DNA of 64,000 nt from Polynucleobacter sp. AP-Sving-400A-A2 (lineage in GTDB: Bacteria > Pseudomonadota > Gammaproteobacteria > Burkholderiales > Burkholderiaceae), in assembly GCF_018688155.1 (NCBI RefSeq), contig NZ_CP061312.1, forward strand, positions 1,116,001-1,180,000, given 5' to 3'. Of this stretch, positions 47,782-56,345 are shown piece after piece. The notes beneath the pieces are model-generated. The model had not been told where the DNA came from. It worked only from the letters and a program-made list of their open reading frames with translations, and ran no database searches. The first letter of the stretch is position 1. Each line of letters opens with the position of its first letter. The translations under genes were made by a program, and so were the position numbers.

Positions 47782-48921
47782 TTAGTGTATTAGAAAATGA
47801 GCTAGCACATCAAAATCTGGCTCAATTCCAATTCCAGGGACATCAGACAAGCTAACCCTACCATCAGCAATATGGGCCAATGGAGTCGATACCAAAGATC
47901 TCAAAGGATTAGGGTTAGAGTCAATTTCAAGCATTCCAGTTGATGAGGATGCCGCCAAGAGGTGCGCCGAAGCCATGAGCCCAATGCCACCGCCAAGATA
48001 GTGCGGACAATATTCAATGCCATGTTGATTAAGGCTATGAATAATAGGTAGACAACCTGAAATTCCACCCCATTTAGCAATGTCAGGCTGGATGACGCTA
48101 AATACCTTTGATGCAATAGCCTCTTTAAAAGCGTGTTCACTGCCCATATTTTCGCCAGCAGCTAACCTTACAGTACAACTTCTAGAGAGCTCTTGCCAAT
48201 GGGTAATGGAATTGTCCGCTCTGATTGGCTCTTCAATCCAACTTACATCAAACTCTTCGATCGATTGAATATTTTTGATGGCAGCTGGTAAATCCCACGC
48301 TTGATTGGCATCAACCATGAGTTGATGACTTGGGATCAGTTGTCGAATGTTGCGTAGATTTTCAATATCTGCCTTTTCACTAAAACCGATCTTGAGCTTA
48401 AAAGCGGTAAAACCCTCTTTTAACAAGTCTTCAATTACTTTCTCTGGTTTATCCGGATTAATGCCACTAGCGTAGGTCTTGATCAGTGGATCTGAGCCGC
48501 CTAGGCAGCGCCAAAGAGGTAGCTTTGATTTTTTAGCAAATAAATCCCAGGCTGCAAGATCAATGCCAGCAATAACTTGAGCTATAGGACCAAACTCTCC
48601 TGATTGAATAGCTAATACTGCCGTATGCTCAGTAATCTGTTGATAGATTTGCGAGGGGTGATGAAACGATTTTTTAATCAGCAAAGGCTTAAAAGTTTCT
48701 TGCAATAACTTGGCGCGATGCTCAGCGCCACAATTGGGAAAGTTACACCAAATCTCCCCCCACCCAACAAGACCATCCTCATCCTCTAATCGAACAAAAA
48801 TAGCAGGCCGATTGGTCATAATTCCAAATGAGGTTTTTACCGGATTTGCAATGGGGGCCCTCAAGACAAATGCCTCGATATTTTTAATAAGAATAGGTAT
48901 CTGCAAAGTCGTATCTTTCAT
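47782..48921 (-). CDS. Mandelate racemase/muconate lactonizing enzyme family protein
   Basis: 379 aa enolase-superfamily barrel. The catalytic Lys pair is in FKLKIGF. The metal ligands are Asp in MVDANQAWD, Glu in WIEEPI and Glu in AAGENMGS. A histidine follows in YCPHYLGGGIG, near the place of the mandelate-racemase general base. Members dehydrate sugar acids, racemise or cycloisomerise; the exact reaction is not clear from sequence. The ATG is at 48921. With the downstream Bug receptor it forms a likely acid-uptake pair. Confidence 0.88.
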   Translation of the reverse strand: MKDTTLQIPILIKNIEAFVLRAPIANPVKTSFGIMTNRPAIFVRLEDEDGLVGWGEIWCNFPNCGAEHRAKLLQETFKPLLIKKSFHHPSQIYQQITEHTAVLAIQSGEFGPIAQVIAGIDLAAWDLFAKKSKLPLWRCLGGSDPLIKTYASGINPDKPEKVIEDLLKEGFTAFKLKIGFSEKADIENLRNIRQLIPSHQLMVDANQAWDLPAAIKNIQSIEEFDVSWIEEPIRADNSITHWQELSRSCTVRLAAGENMGSEHAFKEAIASKVFSVIQPDIAKWGGISGCLPIIHSLNQHGIEYCPHYLGGGIGLMASAHLLAASSSTGMLEIDSNPNPLRSLVSTPLAHIADGRVSLSDVPGIGIEPDFDVLAHFLIH

Positions 48922-48978
48922 ATAAAAATCCGTACAGTCATAGCTCGATTGATATGACTCATATTTAAACTGTCGTCA

Positions 48979-49012
48979 AGAAAAAAGCCCATCAAAATCA
49001 ATTGAAGGGCTT
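48979..49012 (-). terminator. Intrinsic terminator of the ion-channel gene
   Basis: Reading the minus strand, AAGCCC (49012-49007) pairs with GGGCTT (48990-48985), with an inner TTCAA/TTGA stem, followed by TTTTTCTTG. It lies about 40 bp downstream of the channel stop codon. Confidence 0.75.
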
Positions 49013-49050
49013 CATCTGATTGCTTTGGAAAGAACAAGTCCAGCGAACTA

Positions 49051-50700
49051 CTACGTATCTTTCTTCTGCTCTTTTACCGCAGCGTTTTGCAGTAGTATTT
49101 TTAGCATACTACTTTGCAGCCCCGTCACATTATCAGGATTATCAATGTATTTACTTAGCTCTTGACGATCTGACACACTCACAATTTGCTGTAGCTTGGA
49201 GATGGTGATCTTCAGTTGCTCAGCAGCTAATTCGGGGTGCTTAGACAAAAACTCCAGGCTCATTTCGCTAGTGGCGCCCTTACCTGTTTTAGCATCCTTG
49301 GCTGGGGCATGCTCAATACCCATTTCCACCTTCGCCTTTTCTAGTAAGCGCGTGAGCTCTCCCTGAGATAGATGCAAACGCTTAGCCTCGGCCTCAATGA
49401 GTTCTTGTTCATCGGCTGAAATCACGCCATCCTCTAGCATGTGGTAGAGCTCATTCATCATTCTTTCGCGCTCAATCCGTAGTTGGTCACTCAGTGCAGA
49501 TGAAAGAATCGCTGCCGGAATCGCAAAAATACCAATACCCAAGAGCGCTATAACAATCGTCACTGCTCTACCCGCTGGGGTTATCGGAGAGATATCACCA
49601 TAACCCACACTGGCCAAAGTAATCACAGACCAATAAATTGCCTGGGGAATATTTTCAAACTTATCGGGCTGAGCTTCATGCTCAAAGACATAACCTAAAC
49701 AGGCAGCGAGCATGACAAGTAATAGCAAAATGAAAACCGCAGCCTTCATGACAGGCCACTCGCGTTGAATCACAGTAAATAAGGATTGAGTGGCGCCAGA
49801 ATAACGCGCTAGCTTGAGTAAACGCATCAATCTAAAGACTCGCAAGAAGCGCAAGTCAAAGAGGTGGTGAAGCAGACTCTCTAAATAGAAGGGCACAATT
49901 GCCATGAAATCAATAATGCTCGTTGGCCTACAGGCGTATCTTACGCGTCCATTGAACCAAGCTTGGTACTTGGGATCCTCAGGGGCGCTATAGATCCTCA
50001 TGATGTATTCTGTCGAGAAAATCACCACTGCAATGGTATCGAGAATAATAAATTCAGAATGTAGGTGGTAGCTAATGCTCTGCACTGATTCAAAAATCAC
50101 AGCCAGCACCGACACAATGACCCAGCTCACAATAAACATATCAAAGATGTGATGCAGGTTGCCGCTGGTTGGTGTTTCATTGACTAGGGCATAAATCTTA
50201 TAACGATAGGATTTGTTTTTGTTCAGCTCTAAAAATTCATTGAACGCTGGTGCCAAAGCGCGGAAGAGTTTGAGTAAACGCAATAAACGTAGGGCTCTCA
50301 GAATCCGTAAATCAGCTTCAAAGAATGCGCTTAGGTAGAACGGCAAGATCGATACCAAGTCAATGAGGGCAAATGGACTCTTACAGTAAGCAAGACGAGG
50401 GTATTTAGCCGAACTAAAGGCAGGATCTTCTGGCGCAACATACACGCGCAAGACGTATTCAATCGAAAAGATTGCCAGCGAGACCACATCAAAAATATGA
50501 AAGAGGTGTTCGCGAGTTTCATAGAACACCGGAATATGCTCAAGCACTAAACCTGCCATATTCAGTACGATCATGTACGTAATAAAGCGCTCGAACTGGT
50601 TGCAATAATTTGCTTTAATCTGGTGATTAAAGAATAAATCAAATATCCGCTTACGGATGTATAAGTTCAAACTAGACAAAGAAATCGACTGGAGATTCAT
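49051..50700 (-). CDS. Ion channel with two voltage-sensor domains and one potassium-type pore
   Basis: 549 aa with two copies of a four-helix voltage-sensor domain. Copy 1 runs about 37-150 with S4 LRILRALRLLRLLKLFR from 131. Copy 2 runs about 185-300 with S4 LRFLRVFRLMRLLKLAR from 283. EYVLRVYVAPEDP (81) and EYIMRIYSAPEDP (231), and PFYL (120 and 270), repeat exactly 150 residues apart. Only one pore follows (about 316-402), with the filter TLASVGYGD at 361-369. A cytoplasmic helical tail ends the protein. The usual channel has one sensor and one pore. Its ATG overlaps the upstream gene (ATGA). Potassium selectivity is by filter motif. Confidence 0.9.
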   Translation of the reverse strand: MNLQSISLSSLNLYIRKRIFDLFFNHQIKANYCNQFERFITYMIVLNMAGLVLEHIPVFYETREHLFHIFDVVSLAIFSIEYVLRVYVAPEDPAFSSAKYPRLAYCKSPFALIDLVSILPFYLSAFFEADLRILRALRLLRLLKLFRALAPAFNEFLELNKNKSYRYKIYALVNETPTSGNLHHIFDMFIVSWVIVSVLAVIFESVQSISYHLHSEFIILDTIAVVIFSTEYIMRIYSAPEDPKYQAWFNGRVRYACRPTSIIDFMAIVPFYLESLLHHLFDLRFLRVFRLMRLLKLARYSGATQSLFTVIQREWPVMKAAVFILLLLVMLAACLGYVFEHEAQPDKFENIPQAIYWSVITLASVGYGDISPITPAGRAVTIVIALLGIGIFAIPAAILSSALSDQLRIERERMMNELYHMLEDGVISADEQELIEAEAKRLHLSQGELTRLLEKAKVEMGIEHAPAKDAKTGKGATSEMSLEFLSKHPELAAEQLKITISKLQQIVSVSDRQELSKYIDNPDNVTGLQSSMLKILLQNAAVKEQKKDT

Positions 50701-51260
50701 AATTTAAATTCTCCAATTCTGATGAGGTAAAAACCGGTATCGCAAAGACTGAGACGAATTTGCAAACCGCTGACGAGCCTCTCCCCAGGTTCTAGTGGAG
50801 ATACCCCGGGAGGCCCTGCCGGATTGGGAGTCAGTTTTTCAAAGATGAGAGCTCCGCTATTGAGCAGATCTGTTTTATTACATTTAGCTGTATATGCTGG
50901 GCCAGCCGGATTTAAAAGATTGACATAGCTCTCAAAGGGGCCTTTGGCTGCAAAAAGTGCTTCAACACAATTTTTCCAGTGATTTGGCTTGACGCCTTTA
51001 ATCAATTTTTCATCTTCATCGATGGGGGTGCATGCCACAGGTTCAATAGGCTCATTGGCTTCGTTCTTGCTAGCAAGAGTCTCAAACCAGGTAATGATCT
51101 CTTCGGCATTATTTTGTGATGCCGCTACCTTTGCAGCATTTTGATAGTTTCCTATTCCGAGATAGATCACTAGAAGCACGTTGGCTATTACAGCCAAAAT
51201 AAAGAAATAGTCTGAGACGCGCATGTCGCGAAATAGAACTTGGATATTCTTGCCCAACAC
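50697..51260 (-). CDS. Membrane-anchored unknown protein, coupled to the channel gene
   Basis: 187 aa. One membrane helix (about 17-37, YFFILAVIANVLLVIYLGI) leads into a long non-cytoplasmic part with cysteines and prolines, some probably paired, such as in EPVACTPIDEDE and NHWKNCVEALF. No family recognised. It ends inside the start of the channel gene (4-bp ATGA overlap), so it may be a channel subunit; this is inference from coupling only. The start is GTG 51260 or TTG 51257, with GGGAG upstream. Confidence 0.75.
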   Translation of the reverse strand: MLGKNIQVLFRDMRVSDYFFILAVIANVLLVIYLGIGNYQNAAKVAASQNNAEEIITWFETLASKNEANEPIEPVACTPIDEDEKLIKGVKPNHWKNCVEALFAAKGPFESYVNLLNPAGPAYTAKCNKTDLLNSGALIFEKLTPNPAGPPGVSPLEPGERLVSGLQIRLSLCDTGFYLIRIGEFKL

Positions 51261-51282
51261 GCTCTCCCAGCTTTTCCTTGAT

Positions 51283-51310
51283 TTAAAAGTGGCTATCTTG
51301 CCGCTTTTAA
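51283..51310. repeat. Hairpin-like inverted repeat between divergent genes
   Basis: TTAAAAGTGGC (51283-51293) and GCCGCTTTTAA (51300-51310) match with one mismatch around a 6-nt loop. They lie between the channel operon and the small gene at 51363, so an operator or a transcription barrier is possible. Confidence 0.35.
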
Positions 51311-51362
51311 TTACTGTATATTCAGATTTAGAGTTAATAAGACTGCCACACGGGGATTATCA

Positions 51363-51554
51363 ATGTTTTTCCAAACGCTGTTACAAAATTTATTAAAGAA
51401 AAAGAGAGTAAAGCCCGGAGTTAATCCCGCCCAGCCTACTCAAGATTTATCCCCAATGGCTCATAACATAATGCAAAAACTGGCTGAGCACGATAAAAAC
51501 AAGGGTTTATCCCCAGATGTTGCTAGTAAGTCAGACATTCCAGGCAATAAATAG
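51363..51554 (+). CDS. Small basic protein of 63 aa, unknown
   Basis: MFFQTLLQNLLKKKRVKPG... has an amphipathic N-terminal helix, a basic patch (KKKR) and a Gln/Asp/Lys-rich tail. The Shine-Dalgarno GGGGATT is moderate. It precedes the exonuclease gene by 37 bp on the same strand. No family recognised. Confidence 0.55.
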   Translation: MFFQTLLQNLLKKKRVKPGVNPAQPTQDLSPMAHNIMQKLAEHDKNKGLSPDVASKSDIPGNK

Positions 51555-51591
51555 CTAGCCTAGCTTTAAGCCATTCTCTTTTAAGATTTTT

Positions 51592-52248
51592 ATGCCCCAA
51601 GCCATTATTTTTGATGTTGAAGCCACCGATAAGACGGATGCCGTCATTATTGAAGCAGCCTCCTTAGATGTCACTTCAATTAATCCATTATCCGTTGGCA
51701 ACCCTTGGGTGCAACGCTACAACCCAGGTAAGCCGATTAGCTTAGGTGCACTAGCAACCCACCACATCTTGGATGAAGAATTGGTTCATTGCCCGGCTAG
51801 CAGCTCTTTTAAATTGCCGGCCGACACCAAGTGCATCATTGGCCATAGCGTGGATTTTGACTGGGAGGCCATTGGCAAACCCGAAGTGAAACGTATCTGC
51901 ACCCTTGCCTTAGCTCGCAGTCTTTGGCCTGATCTCGATAGTCACACCCAAAGTGCCCTACTCTATTACTTTGAACGCTCGACTGCTAGAGAGCAACTGC
52001 GTGATGCCCATAGTGCATTAGCGGATGTGTGGATTTGCTCCAAGATACTTGGGCAGATTATTGAGAAACTCAAACCCGCTTCTCTGGACGCTTTATGGGA
52101 AATGTCTGAGAAGGCTCGTATTCCGACGATCATGCCCTTTGGTAAGCACAAGGGCGAACTCATTAGCCAAGTACCATCCGATTACAAGCAATGGATGCTA
52201 CGTCAGGACAATGTCTCTGAATACCTACGCAAAGCTTTGCAGGCCTAA
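51592..52248 (+). CDS. ExoX-like 3'-5' exonuclease
   Basis: 218 aa. FDVEATDKT gives the first acidic pair of a DEDDh exonuclease. IGHSVDFDWEAIG and the later DAHSALADVWI supply the others. A C-terminal DUF3820-type domain (PFGKHKGELISQVPSDYKQW) follows, as in E. coli exodeoxyribonuclease X. ExoX removes single-stranded 3' ends in mismatch repair and UV tolerance. The Shine-Dalgarno is weak. Assignment rests on domain order. Confidence 0.87.
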   Translation: MPQAIIFDVEATDKTDAVIIEAASLDVTSINPLSVGNPWVQRYNPGKPISLGALATHHILDEELVHCPASSSFKLPADTKCIIGHSVDFDWEAIGKPEVKRICTLALARSLWPDLDSHTQSALLYYFERSTAREQLRDAHSALADVWICSKILGQIIEKLKPASLDALWEMSEKARIPTIMPFGKHKGELISQVPSDYKQWMLRQDNVSEYLRKALQA

Positions 52249-52268
52249 TTTTTTAAGCTCTAACTTAT

Positions 52269-52811
52269 TTAGTGCTTCTGATGTGCTGAGGCTACGAGCT
52301 TTTCTGTATAAGCAATCGCGAGAGCTGAAAATACAAAGGTCATGTGTATGACGGTTTGCCACAGTAAGGTTTTTTCATCGTGTGAGGACGCATTAATAAA
52401 GGTCTTTAGCAAATGAATTGATGAAATTCCAATGATGGCTGTTGCCAACTTCACCTTGAGTACGCCTGCATTGACATGCGATAACCACTCAGGTTGATCT
52501 GGATGGTTCTCTAGCTCTAACCTAGAAACAAAAGTTTCCCAACCGCCGACAATGACCATCACCAACAAATTTGAGATCATCACCACATCAATCAAGCCCA
52601 ACACAATGAGCATGAGTGCAGTTTCTGTCATGCTTTTCTCTGACATCATGCTAATCAGATGGGCTAACTCCAACCAAAACTGCCACACATAAACACCCTG
52701 GGCAACAATTAGGCCAATGTAGAGCGGCGCCTGCAACCAGCGGGACATAAATATCCAACGTGGTAGTGGGCGTAATTTTTTATCTATGAAGGTTTGCTTA
52801 TCGTCGATCAT
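52269..52811 (-). CDS. UPF0114 (YqhA) family membrane protein
   Basis: 180 aa with four hydrophobic segments (about 22-45, 62-85, 110-130 and 148-170). The arrangement and the conserved segment [21 protein letters not shown] match the YqhA/UPF0114 family of inner-membrane proteins of unknown function. It converges with the exonuclease gene (20 bp gap). A 12-bp inverted repeat (52902-52933) lies upstream. Confidence 0.85.
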   Translation of the reverse strand: MIDDKQTFIDKKLRPLPRWIFMSRWLQAPLYIGLIVAQGVYVWQFWLELAHLISMMSEKSMTETALMLIVLGLIDVVMISNLLVMVIVGGWETFVSRLELENHPDQPEWLSHVNAGVLKVKLATAIIGISSIHLLKTFINASSHDEKTLLWQTVIHMTFVFSALAIAYTEKLVASAHQKH

Positions 52812-52901
52812 GTATGGATTTTATCCATATTTATGACATTTTTATACCCTCATTACACATATTTTGTGTAAGGGCGAATCTGATGACTCTCGCCTTGACT
52901 A

Positions 52902-52933
52902 GGGAATAAGGAATCCGTGATTTCCTTATTCCC
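52902..52933. repeat. Perfect 12-bp inverted repeat upstream of the UPF0114 gene
   Basis: GGGAATAAGGAA (52902-52913) pairs with TTCCTTATTCCC (52922-52933), 8-nt loop. It follows the 43-aa gene by 43 bp and precedes the UPF0114 gene by 90 bp. Neither side has a T tract, so it may be a protein site or an RNA hairpin rather than a simple terminator. Confidence 0.5.
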
Positions 52934-52976
52934 CCTCTAGGCAGCTGCTGCTTGTTTTTTCTACTGCTGATTTTTC

Positions 52977-53108
52977 TTACTGATACTTGCGGCTAAATAC
53001 CGAATTATTGCTACGCTCATTGCGCTTCGTGTTTTTCAATACTGCGCAGTAAGACAAAACCATAATCACTGCGAGTGAGATGCCGTTAAAGTTATTTAAT
53101 AGTTCCAT
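52977..53108 (-). CDS. Small protein of 43 aa with one short hydrophobic helix
   Basis: MELLNNFNGISLAVIMVLSYCAVLK followed by a basic tail (KNTKRNERSNNSVFSRKYQ). A strong AGGAG Shine-Dalgarno lies 8 bp before the ATG, which makes coding likely. One membrane-type helix spans about residues 10-24. No family recognised. Confidence 0.6.
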   Translation of the reverse strand: MELLNNFNGISLAVIMVLSYCAVLKNTKRNERSNNSVFSRKYQ

Positions 53109-53294
53109 TTGATTTCTCCTAGTGTGTATCTACGTTAATAAAATTTTGTTGCTATTGTTGATGACTGTTTTGTTTCTATGTATTCAGAATATGGGCTTAC
53201 TAGCTCACGAAATGAGCTAGTAAAACTAGAGTCGTTATTTGTTGTTTTTTTCTTCATTTGTTTCATCGTTTTTTTCATTGTTTTTACTTGCTCG

Positions 53295-54596
53295 TTAGCG
53301 CACTACCGGCAACTCATCCCACTGCGTGGTGTAGTTTGGTGATTTATTGCCTGACCGCATCTTCCAGTCTTGCTTGGTTCCGGATGCGGCGGTTTTGATT
53401 GCAGTATTACCAAAGCGGCTATTAATGGAGTCCATGGCCTTCATAAGTCCTGCAGACTTTCCTTTGACTTCCACGTCGTCAAATAGAGATTGCTGCATCG
53501 TCGGCTTATCAGCCAAAAGATTCAGAATGACTCCTGCTTTCTTGTACTTAAAACCTGCTTTGTAGATTTGCTTCAAACCCTTTAATGCAGCGCTAGTCAG
53601 CGTTAAAGTGTTATCACTAGGATCACTCAGCACTACTGTGATGCTTTGATGATGTTGTGGCTCAAATGGTTTATGCGGGTTAGTTTGCACAAAGATCGTC
53701 AGCGCGCCCGTCACTGACTTTTGGCTTCTGAGTTTCTCGGCACCTCTTGCGGCATGAGTGGCAACAGACTCAGACAAGCCTTCCATTGAAGTCACTGGCT
53801 TGCCAAAACTTCTTGAGGAAATGATTTGTTGTTTAGCTGGCGCTACTTCTTCTAACTGCAGGCAAGATACTCCGCGCAACTCATAGCAAATACGCTCGAT
53901 CACAACACCAAACTGTTGACGCATGGCTTGTGGCGATATTTGTACTAGATCAAATATGCTATTAATCTTGAGCTCTTTGAGTTTCTTGGCAGTCTTCCCG
54001 CCGATACCCCACACCTCACCTACTGCTGTCTCGGCCATCCACTGATAGAGCATTGCTTTTGGCATGGAGCTGATGTCACACACACCAGCAAACTGAGGAT
54101 TCTTTTTGGCCAAGTGATTGGCTAACTTGGCAAGCGTCTTACTAGCCCCAATGCCAACACATACCGGCAAGCCTGTAGTGTCTTTAACATCTTGCTTGAT
54201 GATTTGACCCAAGCTAGTGGGATCAGCATATTGCTTAAGTACTGTTTCGATTTGTAGAAAGCTCTCATCAATACTGTAGACCTCTAAATTAGGCGTGAAC
54301 TTTCTTAAGACTTCTACTACCCTGCCACTCATATCGCCATACAAGGTGTAGTTTGATGAGTAGGCTTGAATACCATGTTGCTGAGCTAGATCTTTCATCT
54401 GAAACCAGGGCGTGCCCATCTTCACGCCCAGTGCTTTGACTTCAGCACTACGCGCTACGGCACAACCATCGTTATTCGATAGCACTACCATCGGCACATC
54501 TTCCAGTTTGGGAGCAAATACACGCTCGCAAGATACATAGAAATTGTTTACATCGACCAGCGCGAAGAGTTGATTGGTTTGGCCGGCTTGGTTCAT
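53295..54596 (-). CDS. umuC: DNA polymerase V catalytic subunit UmuC
   Basis: 433 aa Y-family polymerase. [13 protein letters not shown] holds the first catalytic aspartate, and [11 protein letters not shown] the Asp-Glu pair. The thumb ([19 protein letters not shown]) and a little-finger domain follow. UmuC copies damaged DNA with UmuD'2. It overlaps umuD by 4 bp (ATGA), and the pair is under the LexA box at 55095. Confidence 0.96.
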   Translation of the reverse strand: MNQAGQTNQLFALVDVNNFYVSCERVFAPKLEDVPMVVLSNNDGCAVARSAEVKALGVKMGTPWFQMKDLAQQHGIQAYSSNYTLYGDMSGRVVEVLRKFTPNLEVYSIDESFLQIETVLKQYADPTSLGQIIKQDVKDTTGLPVCVGIGASKTLAKLANHLAKKNPQFAGVCDISSMPKAMLYQWMAETAVGEVWGIGGKTAKKLKELKINSIFDLVQISPQAMRQQFGVVIERICYELRGVSCLQLEEVAPAKQQIISSRSFGKPVTSMEGLSESVATHAARGAEKLRSQKSVTGALTIFVQTNPHKPFEPQHHQSITVVLSDPSDNTLTLTSAALKGLKQIYKAGFKYKKAGVILNLLADKPTMQQSLFDDVEVKGKSAGLMKAMDSINSRFGNTAIKTAASGTKQDWKMRSGNKSPNYTTQWDELPVVR

Positions 54597-55081
54597 GCGG
54601 ACCTGCCGTTTCTGTTGCTAGCGTGGCTGTACTTGCGCACTACCCCAACGACTACACCCCAGATTTGGAGCTCGCTGTTCTCATTAAAGGTAATGGGCTC
54701 GTAATTGGCGTTCTCAGGCTGCAGCTCAGTTTTGCCACGCAATTGATAGAGGCGCTTAATGGTGTACTCATCATCCACTACGGCAACCACGATATCTTTG
54801 TGTTTTGGCTTGAGGGCTTTATCGACCACTACCTTATCGCCGTCACAAATACCCGCGCCCATCATCGAGTCCCCTTTGACGGTAAACATGAAGGTGGCTG
54901 GCTTGTTTTGGACTAAGTAGCTATTGAGATCCAAGCCTTCCTCGGCATAATCAGCCGCTGGACTCGGAAATCCCGCTGAAATCCGGTGACTTAATAGCTT
55001 GAACTCATATGCAGAATGAAGCCCCAAGGCTTGTGGAGCCTGGCTTAGGGTCGATTTTGGGGAGATCAGCTGAGTCGTCAT
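54593..55081 (-). CDS. umuD: UmuD, self-cleaving subunit of DNA polymerase V
   Basis: 162 aa from the ATG at 55081 ([10 protein letters not shown]). The catalytic Ser72 is in KGDSMMGAG and Lys109 in YTIKRLY. The cleavage site would be Ala36-Gly37 (ISAGFPSP). The distances (36 and 37 residues) match those of E. coli UmuD (24, 60, 97). RecA filaments trigger self-cleavage to UmuD'. The Shine-Dalgarno before the ATG is very weak. The LexA box ends just upstream. Confidence 0.95.
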   Translation of the reverse strand: MTTQLISPKSTLSQAPQALGLHSAYEFKLLSHRISAGFPSPAADYAEEGLDLNSYLVQNKPATFMFTVKGDSMMGAGICDGDKVVVDKALKPKHKDIVVAVVDDEYTIKRLYQLRGKTELQPENANYEPITFNENSELQIWGVVVGVVRKYSHASNRNGRSA

Positions 55082-55094
55082 GTTTATTAATATA

Positions 55095-55110
55095 CTGTAT
55101 ATCCATACAG
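55095..55110. promoter_or_regulatory. LexA (SOS) box upstream of umuDC
   Basis: CTGTATATCCATACAG is a perfect CTGT-N8-ACAG palindrome with an A/T-rich centre, 13 bp from the umuD start. It matches the LexA consensus, so umuDC should be induced by DNA damage. Confidence 0.92.
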
Positions 55111-55229
55111 TATATGTAAAAACCTTAAAAATGACTCTTTTTTTGTTGTTTTGCTGCTGATCCCCGCTTTTTCTAGTCATAAACCCCAAGTTCTTTAGCG
55201 GGGGAAGCACCACATAATGGTTCTGAGAA

Positions 55230-55249
55230 TGCATGTAAAAGCGCATGCA
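55230..55249. promoter_or_regulatory. Inverted repeat upstream of the dehydrogenase gene
   Basis: TGCATG (55230-55235) and CATGCA (55244-55249), 8-nt spacer, end 28 bp before the ATG at 55278. The form suits a LysR or GntR family operator. No regulator gene is adjacent. Confidence 0.4.
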
Positions 55250-55277
55250 CTAATAAGAAAATGGCAGTAGGAGACGA

Positions 55278-56345
55278 ATGAAGACTTACAAAATAGCCTC
55301 GATTCCGGGTGATGGCATTGGCAAAGAAGTAATCCCTGAATGCGAGAAAGTATTAAATGCTTTAAGTAAAAAACATCCTCAAGTAGCCTTTGCCTTTGAG
55401 CACTTTGATTGGGGCGGCGACTACTATCGTAAGCACGGCATCATGATGCCTAACGACGGCCTAGAACCCCTGCGCTCTAAAGATGCCATCTTATTTGGTT
55501 CAGCTGGCGACCCTGATATTCCGGATCACATTACGCTGTGGGGTTTGCGTCTCAAAATTTGCCAAGGCTTTGATCAATATGCCAATGTGCGTCCCACTCG
55601 CATTCTTCCTGGCATTCAAACTCCCTTGCGCAATTGCAAGCCGGAACAATTGGACTGGGTGATTGTGCGGGAGAACTCAGAAGGCGAGTATTCCGGGGTA
55701 GGCGGCAGAGCCCACCAGGGCCACCCAATTGAAGTGGCGTCCGATATGAGCATCATGACGCGCGTTGGCGTAGAGCGTGTACAGCGCTTTGCCTTTCAGC
55801 TCGCGCAGTCTAGGCCCCGTAAACACCTCACCGTCATTACCAAGTCCAATGCCCAGCGACACGGTATGGTGATGTGGGATGAAATCGCTAAGCTGGTAGC
55901 CAAAGATTTTCCAGATGTAACTTGGGATAAAGAACTGGTCGATGCTGCTACCGCTCGCATGGTCAATCGCCCTGAATCACTCGATACGATTGTGGCTACC
56001 AATTTACATGCGGATGTCTTAAGTGACTTGGCGGCAACTCTTGCTGGTAGCTTGGGTATTGCTCCTACCGCCAATCTTGATCCTGAAAGACGTTACCCGT
56101 CGATGTTTGAGCCGATTCATGGTTCAGCATTTGACATTATGGGTCAGGGCTTGGCAAATCCCATTGGTACGTTTTGGTCCGCAGTCATGATGCTCGACTT
56201 CTTAGGAGAAAAGGAGCTTGGCAAAAAACTCATGCACGCAATTGAAGTCGTCACCGCTAATCCTCAATTACATACCCGGGATTTAGGAGGCTCTGCAATG
56301 ATGAGTGATGTTACTAATGCAGTAATTCAGGAGATATCAAAATGA
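55278..56345 (+). CDS. Tartrate dehydrogenase/decarboxylase family protein
   Basis: 355 aa of the isocitrate/isopropylmalate dehydrogenase family. The start IPGDGIGKEVIPE and the metal/cofactor block LHADVLSDLAATLAGSLGIA are clear. The segment VRENSEGEYSGVGGR is typical of the TtuC/YeaU branch (tartrate dehydrogenase/D-malate dehydrogenase). It is oxidative decarboxylation with NAD and a divalent metal; D-malate or tartrate is the probable substrate. The AGGAG Shine-Dalgarno is good. It overlaps the Bug-receptor gene by 4 bp (ATGA). Confidence 0.88.
   Translation: MKTYKIASIPGDGIGKEVIPECEKVLNALSKKHPQVAFAFEHFDWGGDYYRKHGIMMPNDGLEPLRSKDAILFGSAGDPDIPDHITLWGLRLKICQGFDQYANVRPTRILPGIQTPLRNCKPEQLDWVIVRENSEGEYSGVGGRAHQGHPIEVASDMSIMTRVGVERVQRFAFQLAQSRPRKHLTVITKSNAQRHGMVMWDEIAKLVAKDFPDVTWDKELVDAATARMVNRPESLDTIVATNLHADVLSDLAATLAGSLGIAPTANLDPERRYPSMFEPIHGSAFDIMGQGLANPIGTFWSAVMMLDFLGEKELGKKLMHAIEVVTANPQLHTRDLGGSAMMSDVTNAVIQEISK

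Noticed and set aside
51310..51325. CTGTATATTCAG as a second LexA box
   Set aside because: The spacing between CTG and CAG is 6, not the 10 needed for LexA.
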